From: CBDCPI01 sp965220245
Lineage (GTDB): Bacteria; Chloroflexota; Dehalococcoidia; Lucifugimonadales; UBA3495
DNA: 64,000 nucleotides
Reading direction: 5' to 3'
Assembly (NCBI GenBank): GCA_965220245.1
Contig: CBDCPI010000006.1
Coordinates: 186,001 to 250,000 of the forward strand
In this document: piece after piece, positions 17,082 through 25,123 of the stretch
Layout of the letters: every line of letters begins with the position of its first letter
Position numbering within the stretch: the stretch's first letter is position 1
Made by a program: the position numbers and the translations under genes
Notes under the pieces: model-generated
Database searches by the model: none
What the model saw: only the letters and a program-made list of their open reading frames with translations
Told to the model about the DNA's origin: nothing

Positions 17082-17507
17082 TTAAGCGGGCCGCTGTTGG
17101 AACAATGCCTCGCGCAAGCCGTCAAGGAACCCTCCCGTCCTCGCCAGGTCCTGCTCCATCAACTGCGACCTCGATTCCAACTGGCCCATCCGGGTTTCCA
17201 GTTGGTCCATACGAATTTCCAGTTGGTCCATGCGGGTTTCCAGTCGGTCCATGCGGGCTTTCAACTCGGCTACAGCGGATTCCAGTTGGCCCACACGAAT
17301 TTCCAACTGGCCCATGCGGGTTTCCAACTGGCCCATGCGGGTTTCCAATTGGCCCATGCGGGTTTCCAATTGGCCCATGCGGGTTTCCAACCGGTCAATT
17401 CGAGTCTCCAACCGGTCAAAGCGCTTGTCGGCGCGGGCAGAAGTGCCGAGCATTAGCGCTGCCAGAGCAACGCCAACGCCTATGATTGTGATGGTTTCAG
17501 GCGTCAT
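17082..17507 (-). CDS. Membrane-anchored heptad-repeat coiled-coil protein
   Basis: 141 residues. An N-terminal hydrophobic segment (ITIIGVGVALAALML, residues 6-20) is followed by about 13 near-perfect 7-residue repeats (RLETRMGQLETRM type), coded by 21-base tandem repeats, and a short non-repeat tail. The protein is a long parallel coiled coil anchored by its N-terminus. Copy number is likely to vary by slippage. Function unknown; structurally comparable to tropomyosin-like or tape-measure spacers. It lies 16 bases past the GuaB3 gene on the same strand, so the two may be co-transcribed. Confidence 0.6.
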   Translation of the reverse strand: MTPETITIIGVGVALAALMLGTSARADKRFDRLETRIDRLETRMGQLETRMGQLETRMGQLETRMGQLEIRVGQLESAVAELKARMDRLETRMDQLEIRMDQLETRMGQLESRSQLMEQDLARTGGFLDGLREALFQQRPA

Positions 17508-17523
17508 TCTCGCCTCTCGTCCT

Positions 17524-18660
17524 CTACCCGCCCAGTTGGAAAAACTTACCCTCGGTCTTGATCGCGGGAGCGACGACCATCTCTGCCTTGTGCATGTCGC
17601 GGACCGTATAAGCGCCGCACATGCCCATAGCTACCCGCAAGGCCCCGATGAAGTTCTGGGTGCCGTTGGTAGCCGACGTGGGGCCGTACAGTATTTGCTT
17701 CAAGCTGCCCTTGGTGCCTACGCTGATGCGGGTGCCCCGCGGCAACTCTGGGTGGGGGTTGGCCATGCCCCAGTTGTAGCCCTGCCCGGGTGCCTCTTCG
17801 GCTTGGGCGAAAGGAGTGCCCAACATCACCCCGTCGGCGCCGCTGGCTATCGCTTTGCAGATATCGCCGCCGGTACGCAGGCCGCCGTCGGTTATAACCG
17901 AAACGTAACGCCCGGTGCGGCGAAAATGGTCTTCCCGGGCTGCGGCGCACTCTAGGGTGGCCGTCACCTGGGGGACACCAACGCCTACTACTTCTCTGGT
18001 GGTGCAAGCGGCGCCGGGACCGACACCGACTAGCACACCGTCTATCCCGGTCTCCATCAGCTCTTGGGCTACATTGTAGCTGACGCAATTGCCGACGACT
18101 ACCGGCACCTTCAAGGTCTTGATCAGCTCAGAGAATATCAACCCCTGGTAGCTTCGAGACATGTGCCTGGCGGTAGTCACCGTGGACTGGACAAACACGA
18201 TGTCGGCGCCGGCCTCCACGGCCACGGGTGACATCCGCTTGGTGTTCTGAGGGGTGAAGGAGACGGCGCATACGGCGCCGGACTGGCGGACTTCTTGGAC
18301 CCGCTGGCCGATCAACTCTTCGCGGATCGGCTCCGAGTAGACTTGTTGCAGGTAACCAGTGACGTCCTCCTGCGGGGTGGAAAGGATCTCTTCCAACACC
18401 GAATAGGGGTCATCGTAGCGGGTGTAGAGGCCTTCGGCGTTGAGTACGCCCAAGCCCCCCATTTTATGCATCAGAATCGCGAACCGAGGCGAGACCGCTC
18501 CGTCCATGGCAGAGGCCATTACGGGAATCTCAAAGGTCTGGTCCCCGATGGTCATCTTAGTCGAAGTCAGGTCGGGATTGATGGTCACCTGCCCAGGAAC
18601 AATCGCCACTTCGTCAAAACCGTAGGCCCTTTCCAGTTCCTTAAAAAGGCGTTTCCCCAT
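17524..18660 (-). CDS. guaB3: GuaB3-type IMP dehydrogenase/GMP reductase family enzyme
   Basis: 378 residues, an (alpha/beta)8 barrel of the IMPDH/GMPR family without the CBS pair found in ordinary GuaB. Substrate-loop motif GVGPGAACTTREV with the catalytic Cys at residue 199; phosphate-binding ITDGGLRTGGDICKAIASGADGVMLGTPF. The length, the missing CBS domains and the Y-D-D-P-Y segment near residue 82 fit the GuaB3 group, whose cyanobacterial member has been reported to reduce GMP; IMP oxidation is the alternative. Purine interconversion in the cytosol. A promoter is suggested at 18757-18786. Confidence 0.82.
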   Translation of the reverse strand: MGKRLFKELERAYGFDEVAIVPGQVTINPDLTSTKMTIGDQTFEIPVMASAMDGAVSPRFAILMHKMGGLGVLNAEGLYTRYDDPYSVLEEILSTPQEDVTGYLQQVYSEPIREELIGQRVQEVRQSGAVCAVSFTPQNTKRMSPVAVEAGADIVFVQSTVTTARHMSRSYQGLIFSELIKTLKVPVVVGNCVSYNVAQELMETGIDGVLVGVGPGAACTTREVVGVGVPQVTATLECAAAREDHFRRTGRYVSVITDGGLRTGGDICKAIASGADGVMLGTPFAQAEEAPGQGYNWGMANPHPELPRGTRISVGTKGSLKQILYGPTSATNGTQNFIGALRVAMGMCGAYTVRDMHKAEMVVAPAIKTEGKFFQLGG

Positions 18661-18756
18661 CCCTGCTTACCTCGAAATAATGGGTGAATTTTTAGAAGAT
18701 AAGTGCTTCGGGGCGGCCATCGCTCAGGGGAAGAATCCAACGGTAATCCTTCTTCG

Positions 18757-18786
18757 AATGTAGCAGGAAGGAAACGGGAAAGTCAA
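18757..18786 (-). promoter_or_regulatory. Candidate promoter of guaB3
   Basis: Minus strand: TTGACT (18781-18786), 18-base spacer, TACATT (18757-18762). About 95 bases before the ATG. Confidence 0.45.
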
Positions 18787-18884
18787 TATAATCAGCTTGA
18801 GAGAATGCTAGGGTCTGCGGTTGAGGTGGCCCAGCCGAGAGTTTATATAACAAAACTGCAACATAATGTTAAATGGATAGCCCC

Positions 18885-18913
18885 TTGCACCCTTGTGAAA
18901 AATGGTGCATACT
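18885..18913 (+). promoter_or_regulatory. Promoter of the 5S rRNA gene
   Basis: TTGCAC (18885-18890), a 17-base spacer and CATACT (18908-18913). The predicted start at about 18920 lies a few bases before the 5S 5' end, which fits an independently transcribed gene. Confidence 0.6.
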
Positions 18914-18924
18914 TTGACCTTAGT

Positions 18925-19050
18925 TGCTTCCTGGTGGTTCTAGCGAGGCGGCCCCACCCGTTCCCATCCCGAACACGGAAGTGAAACGCCTCAGCGCCAA
19001 CGATACTGCTCTGGTAACGGGGTGGGAAAATAGGTCACCGCCGGGAGGCA
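18925..19050 (+). rRNA. rrf: 5S ribosomal RNA
   Basis: The conserved 5S core is unmistakable: CCCACCCGTTCCCATCCCG, AACACGGAAGTGAAAC, CTCAGCGCCAACGATACTGC, then GGTGGGAAAATAGGTCACCGCCGGGAGGC. The ends pair as helix I: TGCTTCCTGG at 18925-18934 with CCGGGAGGCA at 19041-19050, using G-U pairs. No 16S, 23S or tRNA gene is next to it, so this is an unlinked 5S gene with its own promoter. The exact ends are good to a few bases. Confidence 0.93.
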
Positions 19051-19384
19051 CTTCGAAGCACCAAGCCCTGCTGGGCGATGCCGATTTTAGAAGGCCAGAC
19101 CTCCATCTAACGGACAGGTGCAACCAGCCCGGCTTGGGCGACGAAATCCTACTCTGATCGGCATTGCTCCTAGCCACAAATTGCGTCCAGACCAGCTTAG
19201 CCTGCCTTTACACTATTTGGGGCGTCGCCTATAATTGGACAAAGAGAGCAACCGCGCTATTGCATGCCCGGGGATAGGGGGGCCGGTCCGGGATGTTCAT
19301 CGTAGCTGCTCCGTTAAGCCATTTTGGGTAGAAGCAATATATCCGGTCCAATGGTCCTCACCCTGACCCACTAGGAGCGGAATC
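19051..19384. other. Leader between 5S rRNA and clpC
   Basis: Contains the clpC promoter (19207-19235). ATGCCGAT (19078-19085) and its complement ATCGGCAT (19157-19164) frame an 87-base segment that may fold as the tail or a processing stem of the 5S transcript; I cannot match it to a known RNA. Confidence 0.4.
19207..19235 (+). promoter_or_regulatory. Sigma-70 promoter of clpC
   Basis: TTTACA (19207-19212), a 17-base spacer and a perfect TATAAT (19230-19235), giving a leader of about 143 bases. I did not recognise a CIRCE or CtsR operator. Confidence 0.75.
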
Positions 19385-21847
19385 ATGGGAAGCAGATTCG
19401 AGAAATTCTCCGAACGTGCCCGTCGTGTACTATCGCTAGCCCAGGAAGAAGCCCAGCGCTTCAACCACAACTATATCGGGACCGAGCATATCCTCCTCGG
19501 ACTTGTGCGTGAGACCGAGGGGGTCGCCGCGCGAGTCCTCTCTAGTTTAACCGTCGACTTGGGCAAAGTCCGCTCTGCAGTAGAGTTCATTATCGGCCGA
19601 GGGGAAAAGCCCCCCCAGGGTGAGATTGGACTTACGCCGCGGGCGAAAAAGGTAGTGGAGTTGGCGGTCGATGAAGCCCGCCGCATGAACCACACTTATA
19701 TTGGCACTGAGCATCTGCTAATTGGTCTGATGCGAGAGGGTGAAGGGGTAGCCGCCGGCGTTTTGGAAAGTCTTGGCGTGACTCTGGACAAAGTCCGTGC
19801 GGAAACCCACCGCATTTTGAGCAACACCGGCAGCACCAGTTCCTCCGGCGCCAGAAGCAGCACCCGCACCCCCACGCTGGACCAATTGGGCGTGGACTTG
19901 ACCGTTGCCGCCCGGGCCGAGAAGCTGGACCCGGTAATTGGCCGGGAACAGGAAATCCAACGGGTAGTCCAAATCCTCAGCCGCCGGACCAAGAACAACC
20001 CGGTGTTGGTAGGAGAGCCCGGAGTTGGCAAGACCGCGATAGTCGAAGCTTTGGCACAGCGGATTGGCAACGGCACCGTGCCAGACACCCTGCAAGGGAA
20101 ACGGCTGGTCACACTGGATATGGGCGCCTTGGTCGCCGGTACGAAGTACCGGGGCGAGTTTGAAGAGCGGCTGAAGAAGGTCATCGAGGAGATCAAGTCC
20201 TCGGGGAATTGCGTTCTATTCATCGACGAGATTCACACCATCGTGGGAGCTGGGGCTGCGGAAGGCGCGGTGGACGCTTCCAATATTCTCAAGCCCTCAC
20301 TGGCGAGGGGCGAACTCCAGTGCATCGGCGCCACCACGTTGGATGACTACCGGAAGTACGTGGAGCGGGACCCGGCATTGGAGCGGCGGCTCCAGCCGGT
20401 GAAGGTGGAAGAGCCCTCCCAAGATGAGACTGTGGACATCCTTATGGGGGTCAAGGAGCGGTACGAGGAACACCACAAAGTGGATATTACCGACGCCGCC
20501 ATCAGGAGTGCGGCTACCTTGGCGGCCCGCTTTATCCCTGATCGCTTCCTCCCGGACAAAGCGATTGACCTGATCGACGAAGCGGGGTCCAGAGTGCGTC
20601 TGCGGGGCAGCGTAACTCCAGCGCCGCTTAAAGACGCGATTCAGGTGTTGGAGCAGGTCCGGAAGGAAAAGGACGAAGCCATCGCTTCTCAGCAATACGA
20701 GGCGGCGGCTGAGCTTCGTGACCGGGAGCTTCACGCCAACGAGGACCTAGACACCCTGGAGCGGGAATGGCAGGAGGGTCGCGATAAAGAGCGCTCGGTA
20801 GTCACCGACGAAGACATCGCAGAAGTGGTCAGCATGTGGACCGGTATTCCCGTCACCAGGCTGGCGGCGGAAGAGACCGAACGGCTCCTTCGCATGGAGG
20901 AGGAGATCCACCAGAGGATCATCGGCCAGGACGAAGCTATCGTCAACATTTCCAAGTCGGTCCGCCGGGCTCGGGCCGGGCTGAAGGACCCGCGCAGGCC
21001 CATTGGCGTATTCATGTTCCTTGGCCCTACCGGAGTGGGCAAGACCGAGTTGGTGCGGGCGCTGGCCGAGTTCATGTTTGGTGACGAAGACAACATGATC
21101 CGCTTGGACATGTCCGAATTCCAAGAGCGCCACACGGTCGCCCGGCTGATTGGCGCCCCTCCGGGATATGTGGGCTATGACGAAGGCGGTCAGTTGACCG
21201 AGGGTGTACGCCGTAAGAACTACTGCGCCGTGTTGCTGGACGAGATAGAAAAGGCCCACCCCGAAGTGTTCAACATCCTGCTCCAGATCTTTGACGCGGG
21301 CCAGCTCACCGACGCCAGGGGCAGGCGGGTAGACTTCCGCAACTCCATCCTGGTCATGACCAGCAACCTGGGGTCTGACCTGATCAAGCGGGAAACCACC
21401 TTGGGTTTCAGCATCAAGAGCGACGATGCCAAAACCGACGAGAGTTCCTACCAGCGGATGAAGGACAAGGTGATGGATGAGGTCAAGCGCTTCTTCCGTC
21501 CCGAGTTCCTTAACCGTATCGACGCCACCGTGGTATTCCACCAGCTAAGCCGGGTGGAAATCCTAGCCATCGTCGACCTGATGATGGACCAAGTACGGAA
21601 GGAGTTGGCGGAAAAGGAAGTGGACTTGGAGCTGACCGACGCCGCTCGGGACTACCTGGGTGAGAAGGGCTTCGACCCGGTGCTGGGCGCCCGGCCGTTG
21701 CGTCGGCTGATCCAGAACGAGGTGGAAGACACTCTCTCCGATGACTTGTTGAGCGGCAGGATCAACCCGGGGGATGTGGCGGTTATCGACGCCGAGGAAG
21801 GCCACATAGTGGTCCGCACCAAGGTGGTGGCCGAAACCCCGGCTTAA
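19385..21847 (+). CDS. clpC: ClpC-type AAA+ unfoldase
   Basis: 820 residues; hexameric ATPase that unfolds substrates for ClpP. Domain order: two Clp N repeats (about 1-70 and 75-145, both with NHxYIGTEHxLxGL), AAA-1 with Walker A GEPGVGKT (about 210-217) and Walker B VLFIDEIH, a UVR motif in the middle region (EAIASQQYEAAAELRDRE), AAA-2 with GPTGVGKTE (about 545), and a C-terminal ClpB-D2 small domain. The UVR-type middle domain separates ClpC from ClpA and ClpB; in Firmicutes it binds adaptors. No mcsA, mcsB or ctsR is adjacent. It ends before a strong terminator. Confidence 0.95.
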   Translation: MGSRFEKFSERARRVLSLAQEEAQRFNHNYIGTEHILLGLVRETEGVAARVLSSLTVDLGKVRSAVEFIIGRGEKPPQGEIGLTPRAKKVVELAVDEARRMNHTYIGTEHLLIGLMREGEGVAAGVLESLGVTLDKVRAETHRILSNTGSTSSSGARSSTRTPTLDQLGVDLTVAARAEKLDPVIGREQEIQRVVQILSRRTKNNPVLVGEPGVGKTAIVEALAQRIGNGTVPDTLQGKRLVTLDMGALVAGTKYRGEFEERLKKVIEEIKSSGNCVLFIDEIHTIVGAGAAEGAVDASNILKPSLARGELQCIGATTLDDYRKYVERDPALERRLQPVKVEEPSQDETVDILMGVKERYEEHHKVDITDAAIRSAATLAARFIPDRFLPDKAIDLIDEAGSRVRLRGSVTPAPLKDAIQVLEQVRKEKDEAIASQQYEAAAELRDRELHANEDLDTLEREWQEGRDKERSVVTDEDIAEVVSMWTGIPVTRLAAEETERLLRMEEEIHQRIIGQDEAIVNISKSVRRARAGLKDPRRPIGVFMFLGPTGVGKTELVRALAEFMFGDEDNMIRLDMSEFQERHTVARLIGAPPGYVGYDEGGQLTEGVRRKNYCAVLLDEIEKAHPEVFNILLQIFDAGQLTDARGRRVDFRNSILVMTSNLGSDLIKRETTLGFSIKSDDAKTDESSYQRMKDKVMDEVKRFFRPEFLNRIDATVVFHQLSRVEILAIVDLMMDQVRKELAEKEVDLELTDAARDYLGEKGFDPVLGARPLRRLIQNEVEDTLSDDLLSGRINPGDVAVIDAEEGHIVVRTKVVAETPA

Positions 21848-21879
21848 CTCTCGCTGCCGGTCAAAACAAAGGCTACTGT

Positions 21880-21909
21880 CAGAAGGCCCCGCAGTCGCGG
21901 GGCCTTCTG
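21880..21909 (+). terminator. Terminator between clpC and radA
   Basis: Perfect 13-base stem (CAGAAGGCCCCGC / GCGGGGCCTTCTG) with the 4-base loop AGTC, 33 bases past the clpC stop. The following T content is modest (CTGTTAT). Confidence 0.75.
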
Positions 21910-21910
21910 C

Positions 21911-21919
21911 TGTTATAAT
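21911..21919 (+). promoter_or_regulatory. Extended -10 promoter of radA
   Basis: TG-T-TATAAT immediately after the terminator stem; no good -35. A start near 21926 would leave a leader of about 22 bases holding AGGAGG. Confidence 0.5.
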
Positions 21920-21947
21920 CCGCCCACCTAATATGAGGAGGTGGATT

Positions 21948-23477
21948 GTGGCGCGGCCAGGGCGGCAGCTTAGCACCGTATTTGTTTGCCGGGAGTGTGG
22001 ACACGAAAGCCCCAAGTGGATGGGGTTCTGCCCTTCACCCCTATGTAATTCCCGCCTTCCGTTGACGGAGATGGAGACCACTCCGGTGGTTGAGAAGAAT
22101 TCGGCCCCGGCCAGGCACACCGGGGACGGCTGGCTAGGCTTCTCCACGGAGCCAGTCCAAGAACTGGCACAAGTAGACGGCGAGTCCCAATCCCGGATTC
22201 CTTTACCTTCCGGTGAGTTGAACCGGGTCCTAGGCGGCGGTTTGGTGGCCGGATCGGTGGTGCTGCTGGCCGGAGAACCTGGAGTAGGCAAGTCGACGCT
22301 ACTGCTGCAAATAGCTCATGCCGTATCGTCCCAAGGGCAGAAGGTCCTTTACCTAAACGGGGAGGAGTCGCCGCAACAGATCAAGCTGCGGGCGCTGCGC
22401 CTCGGTTTTTCCGGAGTCGGAGTGTTTTTACTGTCGGAAACAGATGTGGACCTCGTGGTGAACCAGCTCGAAGAGTGGCGGCCCGCCATCGGCATCGTCG
22501 ACTCCATTCAGACCTTGTATTCCCGGGAAACCAACTCCGGCCCCGGCAGTGTTGCTCAAGTAAGGGAGTCGGGGCTGCGGTTAATGCGGTGGGCCAAACA
22601 ACGTCACGTGCCGTTGTTGCTGGCCGGGCACATGACCAAGGACGGCTCGGTGGCCGGCCCCCGGGTGTTGGAACACATGGTAGACGTGGTGGCCTACCTG
22701 GAGCCCCAGGAATTCAGCGATTATCGGATCGTTCGCAGCACTAAGAACCGCTTCGGCTCCACCAATGAAGTCGGCGTATTTCGAATGACCGGGCAGGGCC
22801 TCTCTGACGTACCCGACCCTTCCCGGGCGCTGCTGTCCCAGCGGTACGACCAAGCCGTGGGCGCCGCGTTGGCGCCAGTATTGGAAGGGTCCCGTCCTTT
22901 GTTATTGGAAGTCCAAGCGCTGACCTCACCGACCCAGTTGCCGGTGCCCCGGAGGGTGGCCAATGGGTTGGACCACAACCGTTTGCTCATGCTGGCGGCG
23001 GTGGCCAGCCGCCGCGCCGGTCTGGAGTTGGCCAGCCAAGACATCATCGTCAACGTAGCCGGGGGTTTTCGCATCAACGAACCAGCCGCCGATTTGGCGG
23101 TGGCGTTGGCGCTCGCTTCCAGTATGCGGAATGAGCCCCTTGACCCCGGCTTGGTGGCTTTGGGGGAAGTGGGACTAAGCGGCGAGTTGCGTTCCGTACC
23201 CCAGACCCAGCGGCGATTGGCGGAGGCCGCCCGCTTGGGATTCTCCCGTTGTATTTTGCCTCAGACATCCCTAGACGGGTCTATCGAAGAGTCCATGAAG
23301 GGTTCCGGCAAAGGACCCACGGAGGAGCACATCGAAAGGGCAGGGATGGAGCTAGTGCCGGTCAGGACGCTGCGTCAAGCATACCGGGCGGTGTTTGGCG
23401 ACTCCCACGGCAAGGGAGTCGCTCCCGGTGGTCGCTCTGCTCAGGATGAACGGATTGCTCACCCCCGCTCACCCTGA
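21948..23477 (+). CDS. radA: DNA repair protein RadA (Sms)
   Basis: 509 residues from GTG 21948, which has AGGAGG (21936-21941) 6 bases upstream; ATG 21933 would place the ribosome site inside the gene. RadA drives branch migration in recombinational repair. N-terminal zinc finger (CRECG...CPSPLC), RecA-like ATPase with Walker A GEPGVGKST, the RadA motif KNRFG (STKNRFGSTNEVGVF) and a C-terminal Lon-like domain. The last 25 or so residues (after AVFGDS) are translation of a family C repeat (GVAPGGRSAQDER), so the C-terminus has been extended by repeat sequence. Confidence 0.93.
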   Translation: MARPGRQLSTVFVCRECGHESPKWMGFCPSPLCNSRLPLTEMETTPVVEKNSAPARHTGDGWLGFSTEPVQELAQVDGESQSRIPLPSGELNRVLGGGLVAGSVVLLAGEPGVGKSTLLLQIAHAVSSQGQKVLYLNGEESPQQIKLRALRLGFSGVGVFLLSETDVDLVVNQLEEWRPAIGIVDSIQTLYSRETNSGPGSVAQVRESGLRLMRWAKQRHVPLLLAGHMTKDGSVAGPRVLEHMVDVVAYLEPQEFSDYRIVRSTKNRFGSTNEVGVFRMTGQGLSDVPDPSRALLSQRYDQAVGAALAPVLEGSRPLLLEVQALTSPTQLPVPRRVANGLDHNRLLMLAAVASRRAGLELASQDIIVNVAGGFRINEPAADLAVALALASSMRNEPLDPGLVALGEVGLSGELRSVPQTQRRLAEAARLGFSRCILPQTSLDGSIEESMKGSGKGPTEEHIERAGMELVPVRTLRQAYRAVFGDSHGKGVAPGGRSAQDERIAHPRSP

Positions 23478-23564
23478 GCCTGTCGAAGGGTGGTGGCAAG
23501 GGAATGCCCATCCCCGGGTCCTTCGACTGCGCTCCCGGTGGTCGCTCCGCTCAGGATGAGCGGG
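23418..23564. repeat. Family C repeat, copy 1 (double)
   Basis: Two half-units (GCTCCCGGTGGTCGCTCYGC + TCAGGATGARCGG) around CACCCTGAGCCTGTCGAAGGG. It overlaps the last codons of radA. Other copies: 26921, 30024, 34721, 50827. Confidence 0.75.
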
Positions 23565-23635
23565 TGCGGGATATTAGACTCAAGACAAGCGATTCCGTGT
23601 CAATGCGCTCACCAACCTGGAACAGTTGCTCTAAT

Positions 23636-24094
23636 CTAGCCAGTGTGGGCGTGGGCCGGTGTGGAGTCGCCAGGCTGGAACTCGTGGTCCTCACAAGCCA
23701 CCCAGCGGGCCCCATCATCGTAGACCTCTTTCTTCCAGATGGGGACGATCTCTTTGATCCGGTCTACCGCTTTGTGGCAGGCGAAGAAGGCTTCCTTGCG
23801 GTGGGGCGCGGCGACCGCGATAACCAGGCTGATTTCGCCGATGGGCACGGTGCCGATACGATGGGAAATGGCGATGTCCTCTAGCTGGAACTCAACTTGG
23901 AGTTCGCCCCGGATCTCCTCCATCTTGTTCAGCGCCATTTCCTCGAAGGCTTCGTACTCCAGTTTGAGCACCCGCTTGCCCTCGAAGTTGTCCCTGGTCG
24001 TCCCAAGGAACGTCACCACGGCGCCGTTGGTGTCCTTGCGTACTTTAGCCGTGACCTTTTCCGGTTCCAGGGTATTGTGGGTCAGTTCAATCAT
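23636..24094 (-). CDS. moaE: Molybdopterin synthase catalytic subunit MoaE
   Basis: 152 residues. Converts cyclic pyranopterin monophosphate to molybdopterin using sulfur carried by MoaD. Typical blocks: GAVVTFLGTTRDN, LEYEAFEEMALNKM, ISHRIGTVPIGE, AVAAPHRKEAFFACHKAVDRIKEIVPIWKKE with the catalytic Lys pair, and GARWV. It follows the moaD stop by 4 bases, with GGAGG at the end of moaD serving as its ribosome site, so the two are translationally linked. A short Pro/His-rich tail follows. Confidence 0.93.
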   Translation of the reverse strand: MIELTHNTLEPEKVTAKVRKDTNGAVVTFLGTTRDNFEGKRVLKLEYEAFEEMALNKMEEIRGELQVEFQLEDIAISHRIGTVPIGEISLVIAVAAPHRKEAFFACHKAVDRIKEIVPIWKKEVYDDGARWVACEDHEFQPGDSTPAHAHTG

Positions 24095-24098
24095 CGGT

Positions 24099-24344
24099 CT
24101 AACCTCCGCTTACCGGGGGTATCAAGCAAACATCGTCGCCGTTGGAAAGGACCGTCTCCGGCTCGGCATACTCGGCATTCACCGCCACCACGATCTGCAC
24201 TTCCGGCGGCGCAAGCATCGGGAATTGGCGGCGCACCTCACCGGTGAGATCGGCCACCGTTGCCCTTTCCGGTAGCTGTATCGCAACGGTATTACGGCCG
24301 GCCCGCTCCCGGTACAAAGCAAAGAATCTAACGTCTATTTGCAA
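24099..24344 (-). CDS. moaD: Molybdopterin synthase sulfur carrier MoaD
   Basis: 81 residues with a ubiquitin-like beta-grasp fold: DVRFFALYRERAG at the start, VADLTGEVRRQFP, VVAVNAEYAEPETVLSNGDDVCLIPPVSGG at the end. The C-terminal Gly-Gly is the site of adenylation and thiocarboxylation. The start is uncertain: TTG 24344 gives the right N-terminus but has no clear ribosome site, while the frame stays open upstream to 24578. The next gene is moaE, 4 bases on. Confidence 0.85.
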   Translation of the reverse strand: MQIDVRFFALYRERAGRNTVAIQLPERATVADLTGEVRRQFPMLAPPEVQIVVAVNAEYAEPETVLSNGDDVCLIPPVSGG

Positions 24345-24424
24345 TCTAAAGGCGCTCTGTCTTTCGTGCCCTGCTAGCCCTACAGGACTTATAGGACCGC
24401 CGGTCCTGCGGGAGGGCAATGGGT

Positions 24425-24538
24425 CTACGCGACCATTATCGCACAGATAGGACTCAGACCGCACATAGTGAACTCCTCGGTACAAGGCACTCGTCGGGGT
24501 TCGAGTATCTTTTTCTCCAGATACTCGTAGGTAACCAT
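24425..24538 (-). CDS. Possible 37-residue ORF coupled to the membrane gene
   Basis: Starts in a TAATG stop-start overlap with the upstream 158-residue gene and begins MVTYEYLEKKILEP, close to MVTYRYLKRKFLDP in the tail of that protein (about residues 86-99). DNA around both is also alike (GTAGGTAACCATTAT complement). It looks like a partial duplication of the upstream gene's tail, perhaps a translated fragment. A hairpin (24502-24527) lies inside it. Confidence 0.3.
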   Translation of the reverse strand: MVTYEYLEKKILEPRRVPCTEEFTMCGLSPICAIMVA

Positions 24539-25014
24539 TATTCCGTTTCCGTCCCGAGGCTCGGAGGCGGCTCATCAAAAGTTTCTCCCTTAGCCTCCAC
24601 TTCCATGCGGCGGCGGTTCCAGGCTTCCCACTTCTGTTGGGTTCGTTTCGCGCCCTCTGCCTGGCCCTCTGCCTGGCCCTCTTCTCTACTTTCCTGCCGG
24701 AGTTTTTCGTCCAGCGGGTCGAGGAACTTTCGTTTCAAGTACCTGTAGGTAACCATTATCCCACCTCCGGCGCTGTCCAGCATTGTTACAACAAAGATAG
24801 CATTAACGACAATCAGCGGCACAGCCGGGGCGCTTTTGCTGACCACCGCGCTGGCGGTCTCGGCAATGCCTTCATGCTTACCGTTGGAAACCTCGACCCA
24901 GGCGACAAACGCCGTCCACCCAATCGTCAGAACAAAGATCAGCCCCAAGCACCAAGGCAACCACCATCGGCCGACGCTCCATACGGACTCTCGTTCCTGC
25001 CGGTCGTCGTTCAT
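24538..25014 (-). CDS. Two-TM membrane protein with charged tail
   Basis: 158 residues, family not recognised. Two hydrophobic spans (about 19-40, and 64-85 with VPLIVVNAIFVVTML), then a cytoplasmic tail starting GGIMVTYRYLKRKFLDPLDEK and continuing with an Arg/Glu-rich helix containing EGQAEGQAEG repeats. The tail should form a helix or coiled coil. Between the spans is a segment of about 25 residues. It lies upstream of moaD on the same strand, but nothing links it to cofactor synthesis. Confidence 0.6.
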   Translation of the reverse strand: MNDDRQERESVWSVGRWWLPWCLGLIFVLTIGWTAFVAWVEVSNGKHEGIAETASAVVSKSAPAVPLIVVNAIFVVTMLDSAGGGIMVTYRYLKRKFLDPLDEKLRQESREEGQAEGQAEGAKRTQQKWEAWNRRRMEVEAKGETFDEPPPSLGTETE

Positions 25015-25123
25015 AGGCCGGTTGCCAGGTTAAGTGAAAGCTGCCTGGGGCCGAAACTGTATTACTCTATGCTCTTCGCAATCGTGGACGGGGGCACCCG
25101 TCTTGCTTTTCGCCGATGGCCGG

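Noticed and set aside
17167..17420. Possible satellite or CRISPR-like array
   Set aside because: 21-base units without spacers encode a heptad coiled coil.
19078..19164. Small structured RNA (SRP or 6S type)
   Set aside because: An inverted pair frames it, but none of the conserved SRP or 6S motifs is visible.
24502..24527. Terminator or tRNA T-arm-like sequence
   Set aside because: The hairpin has no T-run on the minus strand, and no acceptor or anticodon arms are found for a tRNA.
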